A DNA stretch of 64,000 bases from JBFWVD01 sp050246915. Its GTDB lineage: Bacteria; Actinomycetota; Acidimicrobiia; Acidimicrobiales; Ilumatobacteraceae. Below are positions 1 through 7,768 of the stretch, in pieces. The notes beneath the pieces were generated by a model. It worked only from the letters and a program-made list of their open reading frames with translations. It was not told the origin of the DNA and did not search any database. Each line of letters opens with the position of its first letter. Positions within the stretch are counted from its first letter, which is position 1. The stretch spans positions 1 to 64,000 of the forward strand of contig JBFWVD010000023.1 of assembly GCA_050246915.1 (NCBI GenBank). Direction: 5' to 3'. Made by a program: the position numbers and the translations under genes.

Positions 1-86
1 CCGTACGGGCCGTCCAACACTTCGTCGTCACCGATCACCGATTCGCGGATCCGTCGCAATATCGGAGGTTCCACGATCTCGGTCAC
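1..86 (-). CDS. Aminotransferase class V-like protein, N-terminal fragment
   Basis: Only the first 28 codons lie in the window; the gene continues past base 1. Reading leftward from a GTG at 86-84 gives VTEIVEPPILRRIRESVIGD followed by DEVLDGPYG. This opening resembles the N-terminus of actinobacterial cysteine-desulfurase-like class V aminotransferases (PLP enzymes), recalled from the family rather than tested. No ATG lies in frame upstream, so GTG is the likely start. It diverges from the membrane-protein gene to its right. Family assignment from so short a piece is tentative; what is seen is a clean open frame with good codon usage. Confidence 0.5.
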   Translation of the reverse strand, partial: MTEIVEPPILRRIRESVIGDDEVLDGPY

Positions 87-116
87 GATGCGAACCCTAA
101 TGACGACGTCACGCCG

Positions 117-1520
117 GTGTCTCGGGTTAGCGGTTGCTGTGCCCGGGTCTTGTGGCCACCGCTGGACGCAGCGATCGTTGAGGCCGTCACGCGATCGTCA
201 CCTGAGGGTGGCAGCATTCGCGCATCGACCGGCGATGGTGTCGCCATGGTCGGAGACGAATCGCGTGGCTCGCACGGGCGGCGGTCATGGCGCGTCTGGC
301 ACTGGATGTTGTCGACCGGTGCGGAGCGTCGACTGGTGCTCGTCCACACCGCCCATACGACGTCCAACGCCGCGGCCAACGTCGCACTTGTCTCGGTCGT
401 TGCCTTCGGACCGCGTGACGATGGACGGGCGATGGCGTTGTTCCTGGGGCTCACCTTGGTCCCGTTCGCCGCGCTCACCCCGGCAATCGCACTGGTGACG
501 CGACGGCTGGTGGCGCCACCGTCGGTGCAGGTGCGAGTCGGGCTGATCCTGCGGTCCGTGGTGCTCGTCGGTCTGTCGTTGCTGGTGCGCTCGGTGTTGC
601 TGTACCCACTCGCGTTGGTGCTCCTGGTGTTGCAGAAGGCCCATACCGTCATTGTGTACGCAGCAGTCCCGGCGGTGGCCCGGCGTGGGGGCTCGTTGGT
701 GTCGTCGAATGCCAGGTTGACGCGCATGGCTGCCGTTGGCTCCGGGATCGGTGCGGCACTCGGGTTGGCCGTCGCCGCATTGGGGTCAGCCGACTGGGCG
801 ATTTGGGCGGCCGCTGCCGTCTGTGTGGCCGCTGCATCGTGCGTCCCGAGCACGGGATCACTTTCGGATCGGGTCGCCGATGTCGCGGTGGACGGGTGGG
901 ATCGGACGTCGATCCGATCGGCTGCTTGGCCGGCAACGGGGTGCAAGTTCGTCGTTGGCGCGCTGATGTTCGCATGTGGCGCGGCCATCGCCGATCGACA
1001 GGGCTCCAGCAGGATGGTGATCGTGGTCTCGATCGCCGCCTGCAGCGTTGGTGGGGCAGTGGGAACGCTGCTCGGTCCTCAGGCGTCCCGGAGGTTCGGC
1101 CTTGCCAGCGCGCTGCGTCGGTCCGCCACTTCGGCGTCGGTGATGATGCTCATCGCTGGTCTCTGCAAAGCGGAGTGGATGTTGCCGTGTGCGCTTCTTC
1201 TGGTGGGATTGGCGGGCAGCTTGGCCCGTCAGCATCGCGATGTGGGGTTCCAACGAAGCCTTCCGAGCGGTATGTCATGTGTTGCGTTTGCCCGTTGGGA
1301 TTCGCTCAATCAACTGGCGTGGGTGCTCGGCGCGGGGCTGGTCACGGTATTTCGCATCGCCCCGTTGGACGCGGTGCTCGCCTCTGGGTGCTTCGGGGGT
1401 TGCGCCGCCGCAGCGGCGGTGACGATCGGTCGTCAGCGTGAGCAGAGACCGATCACTGGCCGGCGCCATCGACCAGCGCGCATGTCAACCCACGTTGTCG
1501 AGGTCTTGCCCTCGACGTGA
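117..1520 (+). CDS. Multi-pass membrane protein, MFS-like
   Basis: A 467-codon frame whose body is a series of hydrophobic segments, roughly residues 80-100, 105-128, 140-175, 200-235, 275-300, 310-330 and 340-370, separated by short Arg-rich loops. This is the pattern of a polytopic transporter of major-facilitator type. The first 43 codons look uncharged by homology and have poor composition, so the ATG at 246 is the more credible start. No substrate motif was recognised and there is no operon partner. The C-terminal 35 residues are basic and polar and run up to the convergent response-regulator gene. The function is inferred from topology only. Confidence 0.6.
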   Translation: MSRVSGCCARVLWPPLDAAIVEAVTRSSPEGGSIRASTGDGVAMVGDESRGSHGRRSWRVWHWMLSTGAERRLVLVHTAHTTSNAAANVALVSVVAFGPRDDGRAMALFLGLTLVPFAALTPAIALVTRRLVAPPSVQVRVGLILRSVVLVGLSLLVRSVLLYPLALVLLVLQKAHTVIVYAAVPAVARRGGSLVSSNARLTRMAAVGSGIGAALGLAVAALGSADWAIWAAAAVCVAAASCVPSTGSLSDRVADVAVDGWDRTSIRSAAWPATGCKFVVGALMFACGAAIADRQGSSRMVIVVSIAACSVGGAVGTLLGPQASRRFGLASALRRSATSASVMMLIAGLCKAEWMLPCALLLVGLAGSLARQHRDVGFQRSLPSGMSCVAFARWDSLNQLAWVLGAGLVTVFRIAPLDAVLASGCFGGCAAAAAVTIGRQREQRPITGRRHRPARMSTHVVEVLPST

Positions 1521-2270
1521 GTCGCTGCGCGCGTCGCCTGGCAGCACGAGCCGGTATCCGGTTCCGGCCTCGGTCGCTATCTGCGGCGCAGCCGGGTGCC
1601 GCCCGAGGATGCGACGGATCGCGACGACACGGTTCCTCAATGTTGCGACGTTTCCGGTGAACTCCGGCCCCCACCCGTGTTCGAGGAGGAAGCTCGTGGT
1701 GAGCACCCGACCTGGGTGTTGCGCGAACAGCGCCAGCAGTGAGAACTCACGACGCGTCAATTCGAGGTGCTCGCCGTCGAGCACGGCGCGATACCCAGCG
1801 ATGTCGACCGTCAACGGACCGAGCACAATCGGTTCCCCTTCGAGTCGATCGGGCTGCTGCGATCGGTGGCGCAGCGCAACGCGGACACGGGCATCGAGCT
1901 GCGGCATGGAGAACGGCTTCGTGACGTAGTCGTCGGCGCCGTTGTCGAGCGCTGCGATCATCCGGTCTTCCGATCCATCGGCAGTCAGCACGATGATGGG
2001 GACCGTCGCCCATCGACGAAGGAGCCGGCACACCTCTATGCCGTCCACATCGGGTAGTCCGAGGTCGAGGACGATGACATCGGGCAGTTGCCGGCGACAA
2101 CGTTCGAGTGCGTCGCTGCCCGTCGTATCGACGGTGACGTCGTACCCACGCTTCGACAAGGACATCGAGACGACTCGAGCGACCGAGGGGTCGTCCTCAA
2201 CGATCAGGATGCTCGGGTGAGGCGAGTCGGAACTCGAGTTCGAAACGGGCTCCGGTGTCAGCGTCGGCAT
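1485..2270 (-). CDS. OmpR/PhoB-type response regulator (KdpE-like)
   Basis: Receiver domain (about residues 25-140) followed by a winged-helix DNA-binding domain. The acidic pair and phospho-acceptor are visible (ILIVEDD; Asp69 in VLDLGLPD), as is the conserved Lys in TKPF. The C-terminal wing carries the usual GTGYRL motif. The start used is the ATG at 2270, the last start codon before the receiver, giving a 25-residue leader; upstream codons belong to the kinase gene in another frame. The first 74 bases overlap the end of the histidine kinase gene, so the two are translationally coupled and surely partners. The sequence resembles KdpE, but no potassium-transport genes are nearby; the location behind glnK-amtB suggests another signal. 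Confidence 0.9.
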   Translation of the reverse strand: MPTLTPEPVSNSSSDSPHPSILIVEDDPSVARVVSMSLSKRGYDVTVDTTGSDALERCRRQLPDVIVLDLGLPDVDGIEVCRLLRRWATVPIIVLTADGSEDRMIAALDNGADDYVTKPFSMPQLDARVRVALRHRSQQPDRLEGEPIVLGPLTVDIAGYRAVLDGEHLELTRREFSLLALFAQHPGRVLTTSFLLEHGWGPEFTGNVATLRNRVVAIRRILGRHPAAPQIATEAGTGYRLVLPGDARSDSRRGQDLDNVG

Positions 2271-3366
2271 CAGCGACGATGGTACCGCCGCATCCTTCGG
2301 CCAGGGCTCGACACACGGCGAGGCCGAGTCCGGTGCCCGCTGTGGTCGCTGCAGGCGTGAACGGAACGAACAGCGCTTCGTCCACCTCGGTGAGGTGACG
2401 CAGACCGCGCCCGTTGTCCTCGAAGGTGATGCAGGCACGTTCGCCGACGGCGGTCCCGGTGATTCGTATCTGCGTCGCCGTGCGCGCATGGCGCACGACG
2501 TTCTCGAACAGGTTGGTGAAGATCTGGTCGAGCAGAACGTCGTCACCCATGATCAACAGTCGCTCGCTCGGCAACTCGACGGTGACGGCAAGACCATCGA
2601 GCAGGCTGGCAAGTCGCGCATGACAGCGAGCGATGACCTCACCGAGATCTATGGCGCCGAGCTGCACGGCCATGGCGCCGGCCTCGGCCCGGCTCAACAT
2701 CAGCAGGTTCGCCACGATGCGGTCGAGCCGCTCGGCCTCGGTGACGACGAGTCCCGCCAGCTCGCAGCGCTCGTCCACCGAGAAGCCGATGTCGCTGTGG
2801 AGCTCTCCGGCGGCGGCGCGGATGGTACTGAGGGGCGTGCGCAAGTCGTGGGAAACGGCTCGGAGCATTGCCGTGCGCTGACGGTCCACTTCCTCCAGGA
2901 CCGCAATGCGACGGGTCTCGGCTTCGAGCGCGTCACGTTCGCGCATCGTTGCTTCCAGACGCTGATGCGTGATGGCGAGCTCATCGGCACGAGCGATCGC
3001 CACCCGACGTGCTTCGGACTCACGGGCGATGAAGGTTCCGGTCGTCAGCGCGACGACGAGGAAGAACACGATCGATACGACGTCCTCGGCCAGCGGTACA
3101 TGCAGTGACCCGAGCGGCGGTATGAACTCGAGCCAGTAGACGAGCGTGGCGACACCGGCGACCGTGGCGGAGGCGGCACGTCCGCCGAAGAACCCGGCAA
3201 GCAACACCGGGATGAGGAAGAGCGGCGCCGGGGTGGCAATGGCCAGATCGTCCTTGAACGGGTTCAGCGCCGCGGCGACGATCACGACACCGGCGAACCC
3301 GAGGAGGAACCCCTTGAGGCGGCTGACGGCCAGCACGTTGCGCATACCCGTGCTGGCCGAGGTCAT
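2197..3366 (-). CDS. DUF4118 membrane sensor histidine kinase
   Basis: A 389-residue kinase. Residues 15-115 form four closely packed membrane segments, the DUF4118 module known from KdpD, then a short coiled-coil linker (about 118-165). The phospho-acceptor is His173 in VSHDLRTPLS. The N box (TNLFENVVRHA) and glycine motifs (DNGRG, GTGLGLAV) of the ATPase domain are intact. Unlike full KdpD it has no N-terminal KdpD or USP domain, so it is about half the length. The ATG at 3366 follows the winged-helix gene by 50 bp on the same strand, and the 3' end overlaps the response regulator. The ligand is unknown; genomic context points to nitrogen or ammonium status rather than potassium (inference). 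Confidence 0.88.
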   Translation of the reverse strand: MTSASTGMRNVLAVSRLKGFLLGFAGVVIVAAALNPFKDDLAIATPAPLFLIPVLLAGFFGGRAASATVAGVATLVYWLEFIPPLGSLHVPLAEDVVSIVFFLVVALTTGTFIARESEARRVAIARADELAITHQRLEATMRERDALEAETRRIAVLEEVDRQRTAMLRAVSHDLRTPLSTIRAAAGELHSDIGFSVDERCELAGLVVTEAERLDRIVANLLMLSRAEAGAMAVQLGAIDLGEVIARCHARLASLLDGLAVTVELPSERLLIMGDDVLLDQIFTNLFENVVRHARTATQIRITGTAVGERACITFEDNGRGLRHLTEVDEALFVPFTPAATTAGTGLGLAVCRALAEGCGGTIVADADADTGARFELEFRLASPEHPDR

Positions 3367-3416
3367 GACGTGAAACTATTGCGGATCGGAGCGTGGCAAG
3401 GCAGCGACGGCGCTGC

Positions 3417-3908
3417 TCATTTCAGGACGTAGCCCTGGCCTCTCACCGTCTGGACGGTGAGACCGAGTGGCTCGACCCGCTTGCGCAAGCGAAGCATCTG
3501 TACGCCGAGCGCGCTCGGCGATGGCGCTGGCCAGCAGGCGATCAACGCGTCGCGCGTCACGAGCGATCCGAACGCGTCGACCAAGGCACGAGCGATGGTG
3601 GCCTCCATCGGACCGAGGGCCACCCATCGGTCGCCGCGCCACAACAGGCCGTTGTCATCGACGTGTGGTTGGCGTTGATCGGAGGTGACCCGACTGAGCA
3701 GTCGATCGACGCGACTGTGGACCTCGAGAGGATCGGCAGTTGTGCGGGCCCAGTCCTCATCGGTGTCGAGGTCGACCGGTGGCACGTCGCCCGGCGGGAC
3801 CAGGAGCAAACGGGGGACCTTGCGTTCGGCGTATGCGGCGCGGCGGTCAGCATCGTCTGGCCAGTGCAGCAAGACGACCGGGCTGTTATAGGCGGCGGCG
3901 TTCGACAT
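3417..3908 (-). CDS. Winged-helix regulator with shortened receiver-like N-terminus, in the glnK-amtB cluster
   Basis: 163 residues. The last 80 or so match an OmpR-type winged helix, ending in the wing motif GQGYVL. The first 70 residues (from SPVVLLHWP through PRLLLVPPG) look like the outer strands and last helix of a receiver domain. The central part that would carry the phospho-Asp is missing, so phosphorylation control is unlikely. Layout and neighbourhood recall GlnR, the atypical response regulator of nitrogen genes in actinobacteria, although this protein is shorter. It lies 75 bp downstream of amtB and 50 bp upstream of the kinase, all on one strand. A role in nitrogen control is inferred. 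Confidence 0.75.
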   Translation of the reverse strand: MSNAAAYNSPVVLLHWPDDADRRAAYAERKVPRLLLVPPGDVPPVDLDTDEDWARTTADPLEVHSRVDRLLSRVTSDQRQPHVDDNGLLWRGDRWVALGPMEATIARALVDAFGSLVTRDALIACWPAPSPSALGVQMLRLRKRVEPLGLTVQTVRGQGYVLK

Positions 3909-3983
3909 GGAACCTCAACTCCTTCGGGTGTCCGGACGATGGTGGGGTCAGGCGCGCGCCTGACCCCACCAACACGTCGCTTC

Positions 3984-5375
3984 TCAGCTGGCGATGCCCG
4001 AGACCGAATCGGTCGCGTAGCCGGGTGCGCCGTGCTCGTGTACGTCGAGCCCTTCGATCTCCTCCTGCTCACTGACGCGCAGGCCGATGGTCTTCTTCAG
4101 CACGAAGAAGAGCAGGCCTGCAGTGACCAGTGTCCAGGCGGCCACCGACACGACGCCGATGATCTGGCTGACGAGTTGGTCTGCCCCACCGCCGTAGAAG
4201 AGGCCTTCGATACCAGCGTCGGGTTCGTTGGCGAACAGCCCGACACAGATGGTCCCGAACGCACCGCACACACCGTGCACGCTCACCGCACCAACGGGAT
4301 CGTCGATGCCGATCTTGTCGATGAACAAGACGGATACGACGACGAGGATGCCGGCAAGCGCTCCGATGATGATCGCGCCGATGGTGCTGACGACCCAGCA
4401 GCCAGCGGTGACGCCGACCAGTCCGGCGAGCAAGCCGTTGCCGGTCATGGCCACGTCGGGCTTGCCGGTCTTCAGCCAGATGAACGCCATGGCGGTGACG
4501 GCGCCGGCCGCGCCGGCCAGTGTCGTGGTGAGGGCGATCTTGCCGATCACCGGATCAGCTCCCAGCCACGAGCCGGGGTTGAAGCCGTACCAACCGATGA
4601 GGAGGATGAAGCAACCGAGGATGGCGAGCGGGATCGAGTGCCCGGGGATGGCGCGTGGTTTGCCATCCGATCCGTACTTGCCGATGCGCGGTCCGAGCAT
4701 CCATGCGCCCATCAACGCCGACCAGCCGCCGACACTGTGGACGACGGTCGATCCGGCGAAGTCGTGGAATGGAGTGTCGAGTTGGAAGAGCCAGCCGCCG
4801 CCCCATTGCCAGCGGACCACGACCGGATAGATGAGTCCGGAGATCACGACGGAGTAGATCAAGTAGGTCTTGAACTTGGTCCGTTCCGCCATCGCCCCGG
4901 AGACGATCGTTGCCGCGGTGGCGGCGAACGCCACTTGGAACATGAAGAACACCGATGGTGTGAGGTTCCCGTAGGTGAACGCTCCATCGCCGAGGAACCA
5001 GCCGTCACCGCCGATGAACTTCCCGGCTCCATCGAAGTCGCCGCCGAAGGCGATGGCGAATCCGATGGCGAAGAACACGATTGCGCCGAAGACGAAGTCC
5101 ATGAGGTTCTTCATGAAGATGTTGGACACGTTCTTGGCCCGGGTCAGTCCCGCCTCGACGAGTGCGAAGCCCGCCTGCATGAAGATCACGAGGACCGCAG
5201 CGACGAGGATCCAGACGTTGTCGAGGACCACGGCGAGGTCAGCAGCAGTAGGGCCTTCCGCCTCCTGGGCGAACGCTGGAGCAGCGGTCACGAGGGTCGC
5301 GGCGCCGGCCACGCCACCGCCGACGAGCAGGTGCTTGGAGCGCAGGCGGAGCGTTGAGATCGATTGATTGGTCAT
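3984..5375 (-). CDS. amtB: Ammonium transporter AmtB
   Basis: 463-residue Amt/MEP/Rh channel that conducts ammonium across the inner membrane. An N-terminal signal sequence ends near AAPAFA (about residue 36), then eleven hydrophobic segments. Family signatures include FALVEAG, the conserved DFAGSTVVHS block with a pore histidine, and the C-terminal HGVCGAFG with the second pore histidine. The start is the ATG at 5375, whose A is shared with the glnK stop (TGATG); a GTG lies one codon earlier. The order glnK then amtB is the reverse of the common amtB-glnK order. GlnK is expected to plug the channel when nitrogen is plentiful. Confidence 0.96.
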   Translation of the reverse strand: MTNQSISTLRLRSKHLLVGGGVAGAATLVTAAPAFAQEAEGPTAADLAVVLDNVWILVAAVLVIFMQAGFALVEAGLTRAKNVSNIFMKNLMDFVFGAIVFFAIGFAIAFGGDFDGAGKFIGGDGWFLGDGAFTYGNLTPSVFFMFQVAFAATAATIVSGAMAERTKFKTYLIYSVVISGLIYPVVVRWQWGGGWLFQLDTPFHDFAGSTVVHSVGGWSALMGAWMLGPRIGKYGSDGKPRAIPGHSIPLAILGCFILLIGWYGFNPGSWLGADPVIGKIALTTTLAGAAGAVTAMAFIWLKTGKPDVAMTGNGLLAGLVGVTAGCWVVSTIGAIIIGALAGILVVVSVLFIDKIGIDDPVGAVSVHGVCGAFGTICVGLFANEPDAGIEGLFYGGGADQLVSQIIGVVSVAAWTLVTAGLLFFVLKKTIGLRVSEQEEIEGLDVHEHGAPGYATDSVSGIAS

Positions 5376-5716
5376 CACAAGGCGTCCGATCCCATCTCGC
5401 CGGTGCGGATGCGGACTGCACGATCGACGCTGACCGCCCAGATCTTCCCGTCACCGATCTTGCCGGTCTTGGCTGCTTCGCTGATCGTCTCGACGACCTT
5501 GTCCAGTGCTGCCTCGTCGGTGAGGATCTCGATCTTCACCTTCGGCAGGAAATCAACGGTGTACTCCGCACCTCGGTAGGTCTCGGTCTTTCCGCCTTGG
5601 CGGCCGAACCCCTTCACCTCGGTTGCGGTCAACCCCGTGATGCCTGCAGAGCGAAGGGCGTCCTTCACGTCTTCGAGCTTGTGGGGTTTGATGATGGCTG
5701 TGACGAGTTTGAGCAC
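5375..5716 (-). CDS. glnK: PII nitrogen regulatory protein GlnK
   Basis: 113-residue PII signal protein. The T loop is fully conserved, with FGRQGG, YRGAEY and VDFLPK; Tyr52 corresponds to the tyrosine modified in GlnB/GlnK. The C-terminal signature GKIGDGKIW is present. PII trimers bind ATP/ADP and 2-oxoglutarate and block AmtB. Translation starts at GTG 5716 behind an AGGGAGG ribosome-binding site. It is the first gene of a same-strand array with amtB, the winged-helix regulator, histidine kinase and response regulator. Its leader carries a 10-bp hairpin and paired TGACGTCA palindromes, listed separately. Confidence 0.97.
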   Translation of the reverse strand: MLKLVTAIIKPHKLEDVKDALRSAGITGLTATEVKGFGRQGGKTETYRGAEYTVDFLPKVKIEILTDEAALDKVVETISEAAKTGKIGDGKIWAVSVDRAVRIRTGEMGSDAL

Positions 5717-5771
5717 CCGACCTCCCTCTCCTGGTCCGATTGCCCGGCCCAGCGAAGGTTCGACGGGGCCG

Positions 5772-5794
5772 CAGCACCTGGCCTCCAGGTGCTG
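5772..5794 (-). promoter_or_regulatory. Hairpin in the glnK leader
   Basis: Perfect inverted repeat CAGCACCTGG / CCAGGTGCTG with a 3-nt loop, 56-78 bp upstream of the glnK start. If transcription begins further upstream, the hairpin would be in the 5' untranslated region. No T-run follows on either strand, so it is not an obvious terminator. A role as operator or mRNA structure is not resolved. Confidence 0.4.
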
Positions 5795-5872
5795 ACAGGG
5801 TTCTTAACGAGGAGAGATAACGCGGTGATATCCCCTCCGTTCCGACCTGGTTGCAGGATGCTGTACGTCATC

Positions 5873-5920
5873 TGACGTCACCGACACCGCTCTGGCGGTA
5901 TGGCAACCCGGCTGACGTCA
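5873..5920. promoter_or_regulatory. Paired TGACGTCA palindromes upstream of glnK
   Basis: Two identical 8-bp palindromes TGACGTCA at 5873-5880 and 5913-5920, exactly 40 bp apart (about four helical turns). A partial copy TACGTCA lies at 5864-5870. They sit between glnK and the first small membrane peptide; the second overlaps that peptide's stop codon. Spacing and identity suggest an operator pair for a dimeric regulator; the regulator is unknown. Confidence 0.35.
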
Positions 5921-6016
5921 GTTCCTCGCCACGAGCCACACGATCGCGCTCACACACCATGCGACGAACAGGACCGCAGCAAGGCCGAACCCGACGTAAA
6001 CGACCACACCAGCCAT
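5918..6016 (-). CDS. 32-residue single-pass membrane peptide
   Basis: Short frame starting MAGVVVYVGFGLAAVLF and ending WLVARN, nearly all of it one hydrophobic helix with a basic C-terminus. A good ribosome-binding site (AGAGGAG) stands 7 nt before the ATG. The function is not recognised. It lies between glnK (same strand) and a divergent gene for a second membrane peptide of the same length. KdpF, also a tiny membrane peptide, was considered because of the KdpDE-like regulators, but the sequence does not match it and kdpABC are absent. Confidence 0.55.
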   Translation of the reverse strand: MAGVVVYVGFGLAAVLFVAWCVSAIVWLVARN

Positions 6017-6241
6017 GCAGCTACTCCTCTGATCGCGATAGATGAAGCGTCGCAGCGGTCGATGACGGGACCGTGACGATCGGGTGCAAGTCGCATTCGG
6101 TTGTTCGCCCGGAGGTCGTGTCCAATGCAGTGGAGTGGAACCGCGCCTTCGATCATCGTGCATCCGACGAGCATCCGACCGTCACGGATTCGTCACACAT
6201 GCGGGCAACGATGGTGTCCGAACCCTCAGGAGGTACGGAAC

Positions 6242-6340
6242 ATGACCAACGTCGCCGCAACCGTCGGGCTCTTCTCCCTTGTCGTCATCGTCATCGCTGT
6301 CGGCCTCAGCAGCCTCCTCATCACCGCTGTCGATCGATGA
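6242..6340 (+). CDS. 32-residue single-pass membrane peptide, coupled to GT20-like gene
   Basis: Starts MTNVAATVGLFSLVVIVIAV and ends LLITAVDR: one hydrophobic helix, 32 residues. A strong ribosome-binding site (CAGGAGG) lies 8 nt before the ATG. Its stop codon overlaps the ATG of the following GT20-like frame (ATGA), so the two are translationally coupled. It is the mirror partner of the 32-residue peptide encoded on the other strand at 5918-6016, though sequence identity between them is low. Function unknown. Confidence 0.55.
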   Translation: MTNVAATVGLFSLVVIVIAVGLSSLLITAVDR

Positions 6341-7701
6341 CGCAGCCGATCGACGTCGCTCATGGCGTGAGCGACAACCGGCCCGGCTATCCGGGCTCCG
6401 TGGTTCGGACGTCCTGTGACCGTGAACAACCAGCAATCGAGCGAACCAAGATCGAACCAAGCGACATCGAACGAAGCGATTGGGTGCGACATCTCGGATC
6501 GGATTGCGACGCGACGATTCGACAGTTCGACGCGTTTTGCGTCGGTGTGCTCCGTCCCGCATATCACCAGACTCAGGCCCCCCCGATCGCACAGCGAGAC
6601 GACTGGGTCATCTATCGGACGGTCAACAGCGTGTACGCGTCCGAGGTTTCGGCACGGGCGGGCGTCGGCGCGGCCGTGACGGTCCACGGATATGAGCTCC
6701 AGCTGTTACCCGCGATGTTGCGCTCGCTGCGCCCAGACCTACATGTGGAGTTCCGACTCGATATCCCATTCCCCGGGCCGCGAGCGTTCGAGAAGTTGCC
6801 GTGGCGGACCGAGATCATCGAGAGCCTGCTGGCGGCGGATGTCGTTCGCGTGCAGCATCCGGGGGACGAGTCGGCGATACGTAGTGCACTGTTGTCATCT
6901 GGGGTCTCCGCCCGAGACCAACCGGCGATATCGATCGCCCCGACATTCCTTGACATGACGGCGTGGGAACGCCTCGCATCCGCTACCGCTACGAGGCTCG
7001 AGGCAAGGTAGGTCCGACGGCGGCTCGGGGCACCTACGACCGTATTGCTCGGGTTGGGAGAGGTCGACGACGCCTGCGGAACGAACATGCGGCTGCAAGC
7101 GTTCGAGGAACTCCTTCGCTCGGGTCGCGTCAGGGGCGAGCAGGTGAAGATGATCGAGATCGTCCGACCTGCTCGTCGCACGAGCGACTTCAGCCGCAGC
7201 CAGAGACACCGGATCGACGCGACAGTGGGCAGGATCAACGGCGACTTCGGACGATTGGGATCAGCGGTGGTGCACTACCAACAGCGCGATCTCGATCCGG
7301 CCCAACGATGTGCGTTGTACCTCGTCGCTGACGCGCTCGTGGCGACGCCGATGCACCACGGGCTGAACGCCCCGGCGCTCGAGTTCGTCGCTTGCCGGCT
7401 CGATGGGGCGGGCGCACTGGTCTTGAGTGAGTTCTCTCCCTGCGTACCGATGCTGTCGAGCGCGACCCTGGTGAATCCGTTCGACCCCGAGGCGCTCGCG
7501 TCGGCCGTGCACCAAACGATTCAGATGGACGTCGCCGAACAAGGTCGGCGGATGAGATCGTTGCGGCGAGGCCTCCAGTTCGGCATCACACCGTCGAGCA
7601 TCGGCGAGCATCGCCCCGCCCGGGGTTCCAGACCAGCCGGGCGGGGCGGGACTGATCACAGTGTGAGCCCCCTTTGCGCGCTCTCGTCGTTGGTCCCTTG
7701 A
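6337..7701 (+). pseudogene. Degenerate trehalose-6-phosphate synthase-like (GT20) gene with in-frame TAG
   Basis: One reading frame of about 454 codons, broken only by TAG at 7009-7011. On both sides it aligns by eye with OtsA. The N-half has LQLLPAMLRSLRPDL and LPWRTEIIE; the C-half has MRLQAFEELL, GRINGDFG and EFVACR. Active-site positions of GT20 are changed: VHDYHL reads VHGYEL, LHIPFP reads LDIPFP, the DRLDYTKG motif reads GEVDDACG, and DGMN reads HGLN. It would therefore be catalytically dead even without the stop. The start ATG 6337 overlaps the preceding membrane-peptide stop. A GC-rich hairpin at 7613-7647 falls inside the last codons, so homology ends near 7590. It is either a decaying gene or a pseudoenzyme with a recent nonsense mutation or sequencing error. 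Confidence 0.75.
7613..7647 (+). terminator. GC-rich hairpin, probable terminator
   Basis: Perfect 11-bp inverted repeat GCCCCGCCCGG / CCGGGCGGGGC with a 13-nt loop. It lies just after the GT20-like homology ends and before the response-regulator gene. There is no T-run, so termination would be of the GC-hairpin type. Confidence 0.5.
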
Positions 7702-7768
7702 CGATCCGATGACTCCGACTCCGAACGGTGCAGTGACTCGCAGTCGCGATCTGAACCAGGATGGACAG

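Noticed and set aside
1485..3366. Assignment of the kinase-regulator pair as KdpDE
   Set aside because: The kinase lacks the KdpD and USP domains and no kdpFABC genes are present; the pair lies with glnK-amtB instead.
3393..5357. A 654-codon open frame antisense to the winged-helix regulator and amtB
   Set aside because: It is the complement of well-supported genes; its His/Asp/Glu/Arg-rich translation matches no family and follows from high third-position GC.
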